From assembly GCA_002007465.1 (NCBI GenBank), contig LNAC01000035.1:6933695-6997694 (forward strand): DNA of 64,000 nucleotides, written 5' to 3'. Position 1 is the stretch's first letter. Every line of letters begins with the position of its first letter. A program made the position numbers and the translations under genes. The notes under the pieces were generated by a model. It saw only the letters and a list, made by a program, of their open reading frames with translations. It made no database searches and was not told where the DNA came from. This document shows, piece after piece, positions 11,925 to 22,700 of this stretch. The stretch comes from Ailurus styani (Eukaryota; Chordata; Mammalia; Carnivora; Ailuridae).

Positions 11925-12480
11925 ATGGCAAGGTAAAATGATCGAATGCTTTTAGAAAGCAATTTGGCAATAAGAATCAAGAGTCTTAAAAAATATTCAT
12001 TCTGGGAGGGTAGGGGTAGGGTGGATGGGTTGTGGACATTGGGGAGGGTTTGTGCTTTGGTTAATGCTGTGAAAGATGTAAGCCTGATGATTCACAGACT
12101 GTACCCCTTGGGCAAAGAATAAAAATAAAATTAAAAAAAATATATTCATTCTGGGAATCGCTCCTAAAGAAATAATCATAAATTCAGAGAGGAAAAAACC
12201 AGACTTTACACACAACAATGTTCTTCACAGCAATATTTATAACACGAACAACTGGAGATGATCTAACCGTCCACGGAGAAAGGAATGGTTAAGTAAGTTG
12301 TGATATCTCCACCTCATGGAATATTTTGAGGCCGAGGGTTTATAATAATACGGAAAATGCCAAAGGCATAAGTAAAGAATAATCAGGATCTGAAATGATG
12401 CAACACATCATCTAGTGATGCATTTTTTGGCCCGTGTCACTCTGATCTCCATTCGCCCCTTCTAAATCCTTTCAGATTTT
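11925..12480 (+). repeat. Old L1 (L1M-type) 3' UTR, interrupted by a younger L1
   Basis: Contains GCAATTTGGCAATAAGAATC, CTCCTAAAGAAATAATCATA, CAGCAATATTTATAACACG and GGAATGGTTAAGTAAGTTGT, the familiar L1M 3' UTR order. The young L1 at 12008-12141 splits it. Confidence 0.7.
12008..12141 (+). mobile_element. Very short young L1 3' end with target-site duplication
   Basis: A 134-bp, 5'-truncated L1 3' UTR ends in CTTGGGCAAAGAATAAAAAT and an A-rich tail. It is the same subfamily as the element at 4735-5200. A perfect 15-bp duplication flanks it (11993-12007 and 12142-12156), so the insertion is recent. Confidence 0.9.
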
Positions 12481-12754
12481 AAAAAATAGTAGCATCACTT
12501 AATGTGGACACTACATTTCTCAGTCTTATATAAAGTGGGAATAAAAACATCTTTAGAAATTGTGTGATTTTTATTGATCCATGATTCAGAATTTAGTAAA
12601 AGCTGTGCTTGCCTGTAAGTCTCTCCTTTGCAGAAATCATGAGGGGGCCAAACCTTTCATTTCTCTTTAATACAGTTCTTGGGAGCCAGTCATGTAAGAA
12701 ACCCCCAAAGCCCCTCAAACCCCCAAAATAAAATTAAAAAAAAACCCAAGCAGG

Positions 12755-13739
12755 ATACATACTAGGAAGAAAGAAACAAAATTACATTACTATAGTTCAT
12801 AGGATCATCTAACTTAGAAAATCTAAAATAATCAACGTTAAAACTATAAGATCCAATGATAGAGTTCAATAAGATGGTCAGTTACAAAAGGAATGTACAA
12901 AAATCAATGCTTTTCTTATTCACCAGCAATCAACAATTAGAAAGTGTAATGGCAAAATGACGCTACTCACAATAATAAAAACTATAAAATTACCTATGAA
13001 TAAAAACTAACAAGAAATTTACTAGGTCTAAATGATGAAAACCATAAAGTTTTATTAAACAACATAAACAAAGATCTGAAAAATGAGAGGCATACTGTGG
13101 TCCTATATTGGAAGGCACTATTGTAAAAATGTCAGTTCTCTCCAAATTAACCTACAAATCCTAAGCAACATCACAATGGAATTTCTTGAAGAAGTCCAAA
13201 AACCTTATTCTGAAATTTACCTGGAAAAGTAAATGCACAACAGTTGCCAACAAAATGTCTTAAAAATAATAATGGGGGAGAGCTAAAAAGCTATGGTCAT
13301 TGAAAATGCATGATTCTGGCACAGAAAGAGAATAATGGTTAAATGAAATACAAGAAAAAAAATCCAGATGCGAAACCATGGATAGATGTGAGCTCAGTTT
13401 ATGACAAAAGGGCCATTTCAAATCAGAAAGGACAGGTTTGGGGACAATTCATTATTCATTTGGAACGTGAAGTTAGATCCATATCCCACACCTGGCACAA
13501 AACATAATTCAGACAGCTTACAGAGCTAATTGTAAAATAGGAAATCCTGAGAGTTCTAGAAGACATAGAGAAGACTATTTTTATAAACTCCATGGGAAGA
13601 TTCCCAGCCAAGACACAAGACTCAGGAGTCACAAAGAAAAAGATCAACTGGTTGGTCACATACAAATAAAATGTGTGCTGTGAGGAAGAAGGAAACAAGT
13701 TACTGGCTGATAGAAACTTTTCCAACATACAAGACAGAC
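12755..13739 (+). repeat. Old L1 ORF2 3' portion, degraded
   Basis: AT-rich sequence with L1 ORF2-derived phrases (CAAATCCTAAGCAACATCAC, ATTCTGAAATTTACCTGGAA, ATGCATGATTCTGGCACAGA) interrupted by stops. The MLT1A-like LTR splits it from its continuation. Confidence 0.7.
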
Positions 13740-14102
13740 TGCTGTAGACTGAATGTTCCTGTCCCCCCTCCCCTCCAAATTCAATGTTGAGACCTGACCC
13801 CAATGGGATGGTACTAAGAGATGGGGCCTTTGGCAAGTAGTTAGGTCATGAGGGTGGAGCCCTATCACATGAGGGTGATAGAAGTAGTTATAAAAGTGGT
13901 CCCAGAGAGCTCCCTTCTGCCTTGATAGCACAGCAAGGGGCTGCCAGCTTGGACCCAGGAAGTGGGTCCTACCAGACCCCGAGTCTGCTGACACCTTGAC
14001 CTTGGAACTCGCAGCCTCCAGAACGGTGAGAAGTAAATTTCTGTTGCTTATAAGCCACCTAGACTGTGGCATTTTTGTCATAGCATCCCAAATGGACTAA
14101 GA
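13740..14102 (+). mobile_element. MLT1A-like solo LTR (ERVL-MaLR)
   Basis: The order GTAGACTGAATGTTCCTGTC, GATGGTACTAAGAGATGGGG, TAGGTCATGAGGGTGGAGC, CTTGACCTTGGAACTC, AGCCTCCAGAACGGTGAGAA, TATAAGCCACCTAGACTGTG and AATGGACTAAGAC matches MLT1A-type LTRs almost throughout. No internal retroviral sequence adjoins it; it sits inside an L1 remnant. Confidence 0.85.
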
Positions 14103-14680
14103 CCCAGATGCAGTAGTAATATTCAAAATATATAAGAGCTCCTAAAAATCGATAGGAAAAAACACAGACAATGCAACAGAAAAATGAGTAAAGGATATAA
14201 ATAGGTTAATTCATAAAATAAAGTGAAAATGACCACAAACACATGAAAAAATGATCAACTACTAATAATTGGAGGAATGACCACCAAAAGGAGAATGAGG
14301 TGTTATTTTTCACTTACTGAGATGGATAAAAATAGCAAAATTTGAATTTGGGAAGGATATAGGAAAATAGTGGTCTCCTACATGATTGATGAAAACTGGC
14401 ACTGCTTTTTTGGAATATACTCGGGCGGAATCTGAATTTTTTTAATAAACACATACACTCTGATCCAGAAATTGCACTTTAAGGATGCATCCTATAAATG
14501 CTGTAACACCCACATGAAGAGAGATGCGTGTGTAACACTATTTGATGGTGAAAAATACAACATGAAGGCAATTGTTAAAAATATAATGAGGCAGATCTAG
14601 GCACTAACACAGAAAAATATCTAATGTATACACCTAACGGAATAAAAATAAGCTGTAGAGCGATATGTTTACATTTAACC
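14103..14680 (+). repeat. Old L1 ORF2 end and 3' UTR (continuation)
   Basis: Phrases such as CTACATGATTGATGAAAACT and ATGCATCCTATAAATGCTG, plus the same orientation, continue the L1 interrupted at 13739. Confidence 0.6.
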
Positions 14681-14684
14681 CCTA

Positions 14685-14686
<2 letters not shown>

Positions 14687-14719
<33 letters not shown>
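14687..14719. repeat. (GT)n microsatellite
   Basis: Sixteen and a half uninterrupted GT units. Confidence 0.95.
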
Positions 14720-14721
<2 letters not shown>

Positions 14722-14989
14722 CGCATAGGGATATGTATAGAAAGCTACATCCAACTTGTTAATAATGTTTGCCTGGGGGGCGGCAAGGGGTGGGGAGCGT
14801 GGAATTAGGGTAGGGGCTTGACAAACAGAAAGCTAACATTTTACTCTGTACTCTTGGGTATGTTTGGAATTCTGCACAATGAGCGTGAATTGCTTTTGTA
14901 AATAATGAAAAGGATCTATCTAGCCGCACAGATATATACACACCACAAGAACACAGCTCTTTAAATTAGGAATAAAACAAAGCCATGCC

Positions 14990-16165
14990 TAGAAAAAAAT
15001 GGAAGGCAGTACGTCAAAATGTTCATGCATAAGAGTTTCTTTGTCTAGCTTTTCTCTGTTTTCTAAAATTTCTTTAATGACCATGTGTTACATCTATAAT
15101 GGAAATAAAAAGCAAATACTCTCTATTCTCTTTAAATTGTTTCCTTTTTGCTGGAAACCAATACAGTAAAATCACTGTGCTTTCTGTCTTTTCCACGGAA
15201 GCTGGCCAGGTGATTCTGAAGCAAAACATGGGGGCCCAGCATCCCCAGGCCCCAGGTGTGGACTCGACGACTTTTGTAGGAGGTGAGTGACCAAATGAAG
15301 GTGGGAACAAGCAGATGGGCCTGGCGAGAGGCTCAGGTGTCACCTTCAAAATGATCAATATGGGTTTCCTCATGTAGTCATAGGTGTGTATTAAGTCAAT
15401 GATGCTTTATGATGATTATGGATGGAATATCGCACCATATTTTCAGCCACTCCCCACATCAACAGAAACATCTGGGTCACAGCTCTCCCTGCCACAATCT
15501 GCATGGAAAGGGAGGGAGAGGAGCAGTGAACGCAGAGAGAGAACTCAAGTCACAAGAAAGGAAGGAGAGGGGCCCTCATTCAGCACCCGTGATGTTACAC
15601 TTGTGTGTGGAGGGCCACGGTTGGCAATATTGCACCCATTTCGCAGATGGGAACATTGAGACTAGGCACTTGCCCAAGGCTGACCCATGGAACTCGATCT
15701 ATCTGACTCCAGGTCCTGGGCTCTTCTTTCTGGCCTGCCAGCCAGAGGACTGGATGGGTGGGGGAGAGAGAGGTGGAATGGTGGGGGAAAGGGGGTGAGA
15801 AGAGTGTGGGGATGAAGCACAAAGGAGCTTTCAACCACATACTTTAGAAGGAGGAGTAAATGGGTCAGGAATGTGTTTGAACTCTGAGTGTTTTTTCCTT
15901 CTCCCCAGGCTGAGTTCTGAAACTTCCCAAGGTGGTTCCAGAAAGTGATGAAGTGAGATCTGGGGTGTGTCTAAATAAAGCCCCCAAGTGGGTGTTGCTG
16001 CTTAACTATGCATGAGCTCTGGGTGACTTCACCCTAGAGCCTACAACTGGTAGAAGCAGCACGACTTCACTTAATGCACAGACAGAAAAAAGCAAAACCT
16101 TCCAAAAATATTTGAATGTTGACAGCAGACGCAGACTCTTATATTCCAGTGAATAATTGGTCTTT
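14990..16165. other. Intronic stretch with no gene recognised
   Basis: It includes an AT-rich part (15.0-15.2 kb) and a GC-richer part (15.4-15.8 kb). A diverged MIR-like core may lie near 15640-15720. No exon or RNA gene seen. Confidence 0.45.
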
Positions 16166-16169
16166 GTAA

Positions 16170-16180
16170 GTGTGTGTGTA

Positions 16181-16253
<73 letters not shown>
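16170..16253. repeat. Compound (GT)n(GA)n microsatellite
   Basis: About 26 bp of GT units pass directly into about 58 bp of nearly pure GA units. Confidence 0.95.
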
Positions 16254-16256
<3 letters not shown>

Positions 16257-16759
16257 AAATCCATAGAACTTACCGTTCTGTGACTACAAAATAAGTTTCA
16301 TGTTCCTGACCTTCTAAATCTTAATGGGTAATTGCCAAACTAGCAGGGAGCCTAGTGTTTTCTGAGACCCCTTGGGGTGGTCGATGCTGGTCCCTGAAGG
16401 GGTCCTCTTGTTTGCTGGCTACAACCTGCAGGGAAGGGTAGGAGATCCAAACACAAGTGACATGGGGTCTACCCCTCCCCCTGTTCTGGGAGATCCCCAG
16501 GCTGTTGTCAGAGAGTAGTGTTGGGGGCAGGGGACTTAGTGTCACATAAATGAGGCTACCTGGATAGTGGAATCCTGCTGTCCTCAGTACCTGCTCACCA
16601 GAGCCAATGCCTGCCCACCCCTCCACACCCCCACCAGCTTTCTATAGATTTGCCAAAGTCTCAGTGGCTTCCCAAGGCGTAAAGAAAGATGCTCCTTCCC
16701 CAAGGTCATGTCTAGTGAGCTGCCCAGGCCCCGAGAGTTATAGCCCTTTCAATTGATTT

Positions 16760-17240
16760 ACACATTGTGTTTTTATACATTTAAATCCGTTGCAGGTATG
16801 GTTAGTTCCCCCCTATAATTCTGGATCTTTCAGAGTGGGACAGCTGTCAACTGCCAGCTCTGGGACCCTGTGCCCAAGAGCATTTTCCCCCCAGGAAGGC
16901 CACTTTGCCTGCAAGCACAGTAGGCTGGAAAGGCCAGGCACTACTAATACCCCAGGAGCAGCTCGTTCAGTGACTCCCAGCAGTTGGTATATAAATACCC
17001 CGGCTCCCTGTTCCTTGGGTGGCATGACCTGGGTTCTGCAGACCTGGGTTTCCCAGAGTCTCTGGTGGGATTATGACCAGGCTCCACTGTGATGGCTGCT
17101 GTGACCACACACCCTGTGTCCACTTCCATCCCTTCCCTATATCATGTCTCTCTCCCCTTCTCTACTGGTGTCACCTGTACCTCCCAATAAACTACTTGCC
17201 CTTGAGCCCTTGTCTCAGGTGTGCTTTTGGGAAAACCTAA
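16760..17240 (+). mobile_element. Old LTR-like element with TATA box and poly(A) signal
   Basis: A TATATAAATACCCC box near 16988 is followed about 200 bp later by CCCAATAAACTACTTGCC (AATAAA near 17186) and the phrase CTTGTCTCAGGTGTGCTTTT. That spacing and wording fit the U3-R-U5 layout of an old mammalian LTR. The family is not named and no internal retroviral sequence is seen. Confidence 0.5.
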
Positions 17241-17599
17241 ACCGGGAAAACATCCTGGTAGCATGGGCAAGAATTCCAGCATCAGACCCATGATGTGCCA
17301 GGAAGCAGCGCTCCTCTGCGAGGATGACTATCTTGCTAGGGTGTCCAGGCCACTGACAGGGTCCCCATCTCCTGCAGGACAAGTGTCCTCATGGGAATTC
17401 CCATCTTCTTCAGGGTCCCAGATCCTTTCCACTCAAGATGCTCCAGGTCCTTCTGTGGAGAAGAGGCACTTCCTCACTCCACCGTACCACATCCCAACTC
17501 CAACAGCTCTGAGCTTCTGTTTCCATATCAGGGAAATAGGGGAACCTGCTCACTTCAGTCAGGGGCTATGAGAGTGAACGCCAACCACAGTTACATTAC

Positions 17600-17790
17600 C
17601 GAGTGTCACCTGCATGCTAGACAAGCCGCTTAGTGCTAGGATGAAATTCACAGCAGCCTGATGCAGTGTAAATTATTATTCTTGATGGCCCAAATTTTAA
17701 AGCTAAAGAAATAGAGGCTCAGAGAGGTGAAAACCTTGCCCAAATCTTGGACCTGAGGTCTGAACCCATGCTTGACTCTACGGCGCTTTG
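17600..17790 (-). repeat. MIR fragment
   Basis: TTATTATTCTTGATGG, AGAGGCTCAGAGAGGTGAAA and CCTTGCCCAAATC match the complement of MIR. Confidence 0.65.
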
Positions 17791-17799
17791 GGCAAACAG

Positions 17800-18955
17800 C
17801 CACCCAGAGGGGTCAGTGGCCACAGCACCTGGTGGGAGATGCAGCCGTGTGTGTGCACCTGTGTCTGGGTTTGTGGGTCAGGGAGGAAGGAGGCTGAGAG
17901 AAGCAGGGGTGGCCTCGCCGGGGGGTAGGAAGCAACAGTCTAAATCCAAGGACGTGTGGGCCAGAATTGGTCCAGTCTGGGCCGCAGCAGAATCTGGTGG
18001 TGGAGGGGTAGGGATGTCTGGTGGGCAAGGTGAAAGGGGATGGAGCGGGGCCTACATCTGACATAGATGGCAGGCATCGTAGACACGACAGGAGGTGAGC
18101 AGTCCCAGGGCCAGTCCCAAGGGCTGTGGCTGGGAAAGGGAGGCCCAAGGCCACTTGCTGAACTTGAGCTTGCCCTCTGGAGAGACATAGGGACAGGATG
18201 CAGGGATCGGGCTTAGCTGGTCTTGGCTGAAAGGTGGCTTGCACAGTGGCTGGCCTTCCAGAAGGGCTCAGAAGGGGGCTGCTGCCTCTCTGCCAGGCTC
18301 CCAGACATGGGTTGTGGGCTATTCCTAGCCCCTGCAATCTTGGGGGGCTGTGAATGTTAAACAACTTTGCATCTAGGTCTTCCGGGTTATGTGATTGCCT
18401 GGCCTCCCAGGGCCAGACTCCTTACAGCCACCAACATATCAGCTGAGGTGCAGGCTGAGCTACTTTACCATCTGCAGCACGGAGCCCACAGCATTTCCCA
18501 CACTGCCCAGAACCCCGCAGGCAGGGAGCCACACAGGCCCCTAAAAGCAAGCTGGGTTTTCTCTTGTGAAGTCACAGGATAAAGCACTTTACATATTAAT
18601 CAGGTTAGGAATCTGAGAGCACATATCAGGGGATTGAAATATGTAGATTTTGATGATGAATTCACGCTCATCAGAAAACCAATGAATCATCCTAACTTCA
18701 TTATCAGGAATTATTTGATGGGGGGGGGGGGGAGGGAGGGAGTAGGGGAGTGCCAAGGGGGAGAGGATTTCTTGGTTCTTAGCCCAGACCGTGTTCTCTC
18801 CCAGCAACACATTTGAGCAGCAGGGCAATCTGTCTCCATGATGTGGGTGCTGAACACGGCCGCGCCGGGGAGGCCTCACCCAGGAAAGCCAGACCCCTAG
18901 GCCCAGGGCAGGCCATGGAGACAGACACAATTAACCTGAGAACATAACGGCCTCT
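17800..18955. other. Intronic stretch with no gene recognised
   Basis: GC-rich sequence with overlapping chance reading frames on both strands, then an AT-richer part (18.58-18.72 kb) and a G-rich tract. No exon or known repeat assigned. Confidence 0.45.
18720..18748 (+). repeat. G tract with G-quadruplex motif
   Basis: Thirteen G, then GGG, GGG and GGGG separated by A, A and AGTA. Confidence 0.85.
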
Positions 18956-18959
18956 GTGG

Positions 18960-19105
18960 CTGATTTCAGACGACCTGGCACAGTCACTCCTGTGACACTA
19001 ACCCCTGGCATGACCTTGGGGAGGCCACATGCCACCTCCTTCCTCAGTTTTCTGACCTGGAGAATGAGGGTGATGAGTGTGAATCTCTGAACAGAGCTTC
19101 TGGGG
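18960..19105 (+). repeat. MIR fragment
   Basis: CATGACCTTGGGGAGGCC, CTTCCTCAGTTTTCTGACCT and GAGAATGAGGGTGATGAG match the MIR core. Confidence 0.65.
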
Positions 19106-19129
19106 ATGGAGCCAAGAAATGGGGTTGGA

Positions 19130-19560
19130 ATCCCCAAATTCCAGACTTCTTATGTGCTAGACACTCTGAGGTGTGGGGATCCAGCTGAGAAAAAATAGAT
19201 GTAAACGGACATTCTAAAGAGTGGGGAGAGGAACTGGTCATTTTAAATAGGGGGTCAGGGAAATCTCTCTGAGGGGATGACCTGACGGGTGACGCTGGGA
19301 AGAGGTGAAAGAGCGAATCATGTGGACGCCTGGGAGGAAGAGCATTCCAGTGGAGGGGACAGCAAATGCAAAGGCCTTGAGGTAGAAACAGCAAGCCTGG
19401 TGTCTGAGGAACAGCAAGGAAGCCAGTGTGGCCACTGAAGTGGATGAGAGAGTAGGGAGGTCAGAGAGGTAATGGGGGGAGGGTCAGAGGCTTCAGAAGA
19501 GAACTGAAGCCAAAGCAATGTGAAGGAAAGGTGAGAAGAGGACCCAGAAGCTAAGGTGGC
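19130..19560. repeat. Unnamed old interspersed repeat, copy
   Basis: Contains GGAAATCTCTCTGAGGGGAT, AGAGCATTCCAGTGGAGGGG, AATGCAAAGGCCTTGAGG and AACAGCAAGGAAGCCAGTGT. This string order is common across mammalian genomes; I leave the family unnamed. Confidence 0.6.
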
Positions 19561-20413
19561 TCCTCTGCCAGGTAAACTGAGCCACAAGCAATGGGGCCGG
19601 GGTATCAGGACAGGCAGACAGAAGAACATGGTGTGAAGGAGGGTTTGTGTGGATACAGATCTTGCAGAAGGCAACACAGCTGTGACTCTCTCATGGGAAG
19701 TCTGGCGAATGCTGGTGTGGTGGTAGGGAGCCCGAAAGCACGGAAGGTGGTGGAAACAGGTCTGGATGAGACTCGGAGAGCCCGGATTCCACCCTGGCTA
19801 TGTCACGTACTTTCTGAGCGATGCTGGGAATCATGTCCTTAACTACAGGGTGAGGCAAGAGAACAACAAGACTCTTAGTACGGAACTTTCTAGAGGCGTC
19901 AGATTCTGTTATTCCTCCCATTCTTCTCTTCCTCAAGATAAACGAGCTGTGGCTACTCACTTTAAAATCTGTGGGGTTCACAGGGAATGCCCATGTCATG
20001 TGGTCAGGTAGACTTTGGGCATGGGGTCCCAGGCTGAGGGGAAAGCAACACAGCCACTGAGGTCAAGACGTGACCCCTCCCTGTACTGCCTCCTTGGCCA
20101 TGGTGTCATTCAACGAGGCTCACTCAGATGATATGAAGCGGGGAGGTTAATATCAGGCCCCAGCCAGACAAATGAGTTCAGTCCTCTCAGGGTGGGGAGC
20201 AGGAACAGCTTTCTCCAGGGGTCCTGACTGGGCTTCTCTGAGGGGAATATCAAATGGGTCCATTTCGGGCTTGACACACATGTATAAAACGCCTCCCACA
20301 GGAAACGTGCTTTTACTTGCTCTTTTTGAACCCTTCCAGAATCTTGGGAGAGGGATTGCCCTCCCATTTTGCAGATGAGGAAGCCAAGGCTTAGTCAGAG
20401 TGATTCACACATA

Positions 20414-20726
20414 CAGCTGACCCTTGAACAAAACAGGGGGGAATGGGCTCCTCTCCTACATGGATATCATACACTTACAGGAGGGAAGATGAATTTTCTC
20501 TTAGGATTTTCTTAATAACATTCTCTTCTCCCTTATTTTATTGTCAGAATACAGTATGTAAGACATGTAACGTACAAAATATGTATTCATCAACTGTTTG
20601 TATTATCAGTAAGACTTCTGGTCAACAGTAGGCTACTGTAGTTAAGTGTTTGGGGGTCAAAAGTTATGTGCAGATTTGTGTATGGGAGGTTGGCACCTCT
20701 AACCCCAACATCGTTCAAGGTCAACT
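20414..20726 (+). mobile_element. Tigger-type nonautonomous DNA transposon
   Basis: Terminal inverted repeats are CAGCTGACCCTTGAACA at the left and CGTTCAAGGTCAACTG at the right. Internal phrases such as GGTCAACAGTAGGCTACTG and GGGGTCAAAAGTTATG match the mammalian Tigger2/MER44-like group. No transposase remains. Confidence 0.8.
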
Positions 20727-20911
20727 GTGTTTTGTATTCATATGTATTACAAACTATAGTCTTAAAATAAAGTAAGCTAGAGAAAAGAAAATGATAAGAA
20801 AACCGTAAGGAAGAAAAAACACATTTATAGTACTATGCTGTGTTTATCAAAAAAATATGCATAGAAATGGACCCACAGAGTTCAAACCCATGTTGTTCAA
20901 GGGTCAACTAT
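20727..20911 (-). mobile_element. Partial Tigger-type transposon, inverted against its neighbour
   Basis: The minus strand begins with TAGTTGACCCTTGAACAA and continues with the 5' half of the same element, including the CTAGCTTACTTTATTTTAAG phrase. It breaks off at the right end of the complete copy. Confidence 0.75.
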
Positions 20912-20914
20912 ACT

Positions 20915-21035
20915 CTTGATCCTCCACTGCCTACACTGGGAGATAGATTAGAGAGGAGGAAAGTGAGGCTCAGAGAGGTTCAGCGCCTTGCCCGAAGTCA
21001 CACAGACAGTACATGGCAGAGTCAGCATTTCCTGC
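20915..21035 (-). repeat. MIR fragment
   Basis: AGTGAGGCTCAGAGAGGTTC, CCTTGCCCGAAGTCACACAG and GCAGAGTCAGCATTTCC match the complement of MIR. Confidence 0.75.
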
Positions 21036-21159
21036 CAGCCCAGGTTGCTAAAAATATGCAATTTCTCTTGCAGTCATTCTAAGCAAATGTCCCACTCCCC
21101 AAATACGCATCTGGGGCTGTGGTTCTTGCTAAAGGGATATAGTGGAGTCATTACCAGAC

Positions 21160-21560
21160 TCTGAAGAGATAAAGCATTGCAAATTGAATGAGAAAATCTA
21201 TTTTCACATCCTGATGAAGACATAACTGACACTGAATTGTTTTAGAGGAAAACACAGCCCCTGGTTTTCTCTTTTTTAAAACTCGGAGTTATAGCTTTAG
21301 AAAAATAGGAGCAGCTGACTATCACAGATAAAAATGCCTTTTTGCCTAATGGGATCTTTAATAAGGAATCCTAATTAATTCTCCTCAATAGAGAACTTTT
21401 ACACTGGTGTTATCTCAGCCCTGTGCTGATGGGCCTGGTTATTTCCAGATACAGAATAATGAATCTTTTCCAGCTGGGCTAGGAGTCGCCAGAGACTTGT
21501 CAACTTCCCTGGAAGGTAATTACTTGCCAAGGCACAGGGGGTGGGGGGTGGTAGAGGAGG
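21160..21560. promoter_or_regulatory. Candidate conserved noncoding block
   Basis: Unique AT-rich sequence with several homeodomain-like ATTA cores (CCTAATTAATTCTC, GGTAATTACTTGCC, GGTAATTATAAGC). No repeat identity is seen. The regulatory role is inference from composition. Confidence 0.3.
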
Positions 21561-21599
21561 GTAATTATAAGCAGGGGGACTGGGGGCATTTTGAAGAGA

Positions 21600-22225
21600 A
21601 CTGAGGGGGGCACTGATGGACAGGGGTTGGGAGACGCAGTTGGGAAGAAGATGGCTGGTGGAAGCCATGTTAGCCTAAAGGATGTCATCTCCAGCTCGGA
21701 GCCAAGGGACACTTGCCTTTATGTGAAAAATGCCGCTTGATGGAGCTTGACAGATTCTGATAATTGCAAGAGCTGAACGGGCAGCCAACAGAAGTCAGGA
21801 AGCAGGCCTGCCTGTGTCTCTCCTTGGTGGGGGCAAAGGCTGGGCTGTCACTGCCCGGGGACCTTCGTGGCATCCTTAAACACAACACTAAACGAACAGG
21901 GTTATCTGGACAACTCAGGTAGCAGACCAGCAACGAGAAGGACGTGGCTGAATGACATGGGCCATTTGTCTGCACTGACAGGGCTCTCCTACTGGGGAAG
22001 GTGGCTGGCAGTCTATGCTGGGCTGATGGTATGTCTCCTAGGCAGGTGGTAGCATGTGGCGGATGAAGCCTCCATGCGCCTGGCTGCTGGGAAGCTGGAC
22101 CACAGCTCCAACCAAGTCCAGCCCAAAGGACAAAGTCAGCATAAGGGGGAGAACAGGAGCCAACGCTGTGGGCCCAGGAGACCTTCCACGACACCCAGCC
22201 TGGAATTCCTGCCCCAATCCTGAGG
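21600..22225. other. Intronic stretch with no gene recognised
   Basis: Moderate GC. A 169-codon minus-strand frame has no domain, splice support or family resemblance. Confidence 0.45.
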
Positions 22226-22227
22226 CT

Positions 22228-22345
22228 ACAACTTCCCAGCTCTTACGTGACCTTGGGCATATAACCTCATGGAGTCTCAGTTTCTCCCAGTTACTCAAAG
22301 ATGCAAAGAGAAGAATCAGTGTCAATGTCTGATGTGCAGTTGGTG
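22228..22345 (+). repeat. MIR fragment
   Basis: CTTACGTGACCTTGGGCATA and GGAGTCTCAGTTTCTCCC match the MIR core. Confidence 0.55.
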
Positions 22346-22384
22346 CTTACAGAGTCCTTGTTTTGACTTTCTCAAATCCTCCAG

Positions 22385-22700
22385 GAAACAAACTGTTGAT
22401 TACTAAAGTGGGGAGGGGGTGGGGGGTGGACAAAATAGGTGAAGTGGGTAAAGAGGTAAAAAACTTCCAGTTATAAAAGAAATAAGTCATGGGGATGCAA
22501 TGTACAGCCTAGGGAACAGAGTCGATAATACTCTAATAACTTTGTATGGTGACAGACGATAACTAGACTTATGGGGATCATTTCATAATGCATAAAAATA
22601 TCCAATCGCTGTGATATACACCTGAAACTAACAGGATATTGTATGTTAAGTAGACTTCAATTAAAAAACATTAAAAATAAATTAATACTAAATCAATAAT
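22385..22700 (+). repeat. L1 3' end (carnivore/L1MA-type)
   Basis: CACCTGAAACTAACAGGATA, TTGTATGTTAAGTAGACTTC and a terminal A-rich segment match the 3' UTR of mid-age L1 elements. Confidence 0.8.

Noticed and set aside
13740..14102. Possible retroviral coding remains around the MLT1A-like LTR
   Set aside because: Both flanks are L1 sequence, so this is a solo LTR with no internal region.
17813..18364. Minus-strand 183-codon Pro/Ser-rich frame
   Set aside because: Composition reflects GC-rich sequence. No domain and no splice sites matching the CSMD phase pattern.
21685..22194. Minus-strand 169-codon frame
   Set aside because: No family resemblance; contains no CUB or sushi cysteine pattern, so it is not a missing CSMD exon.
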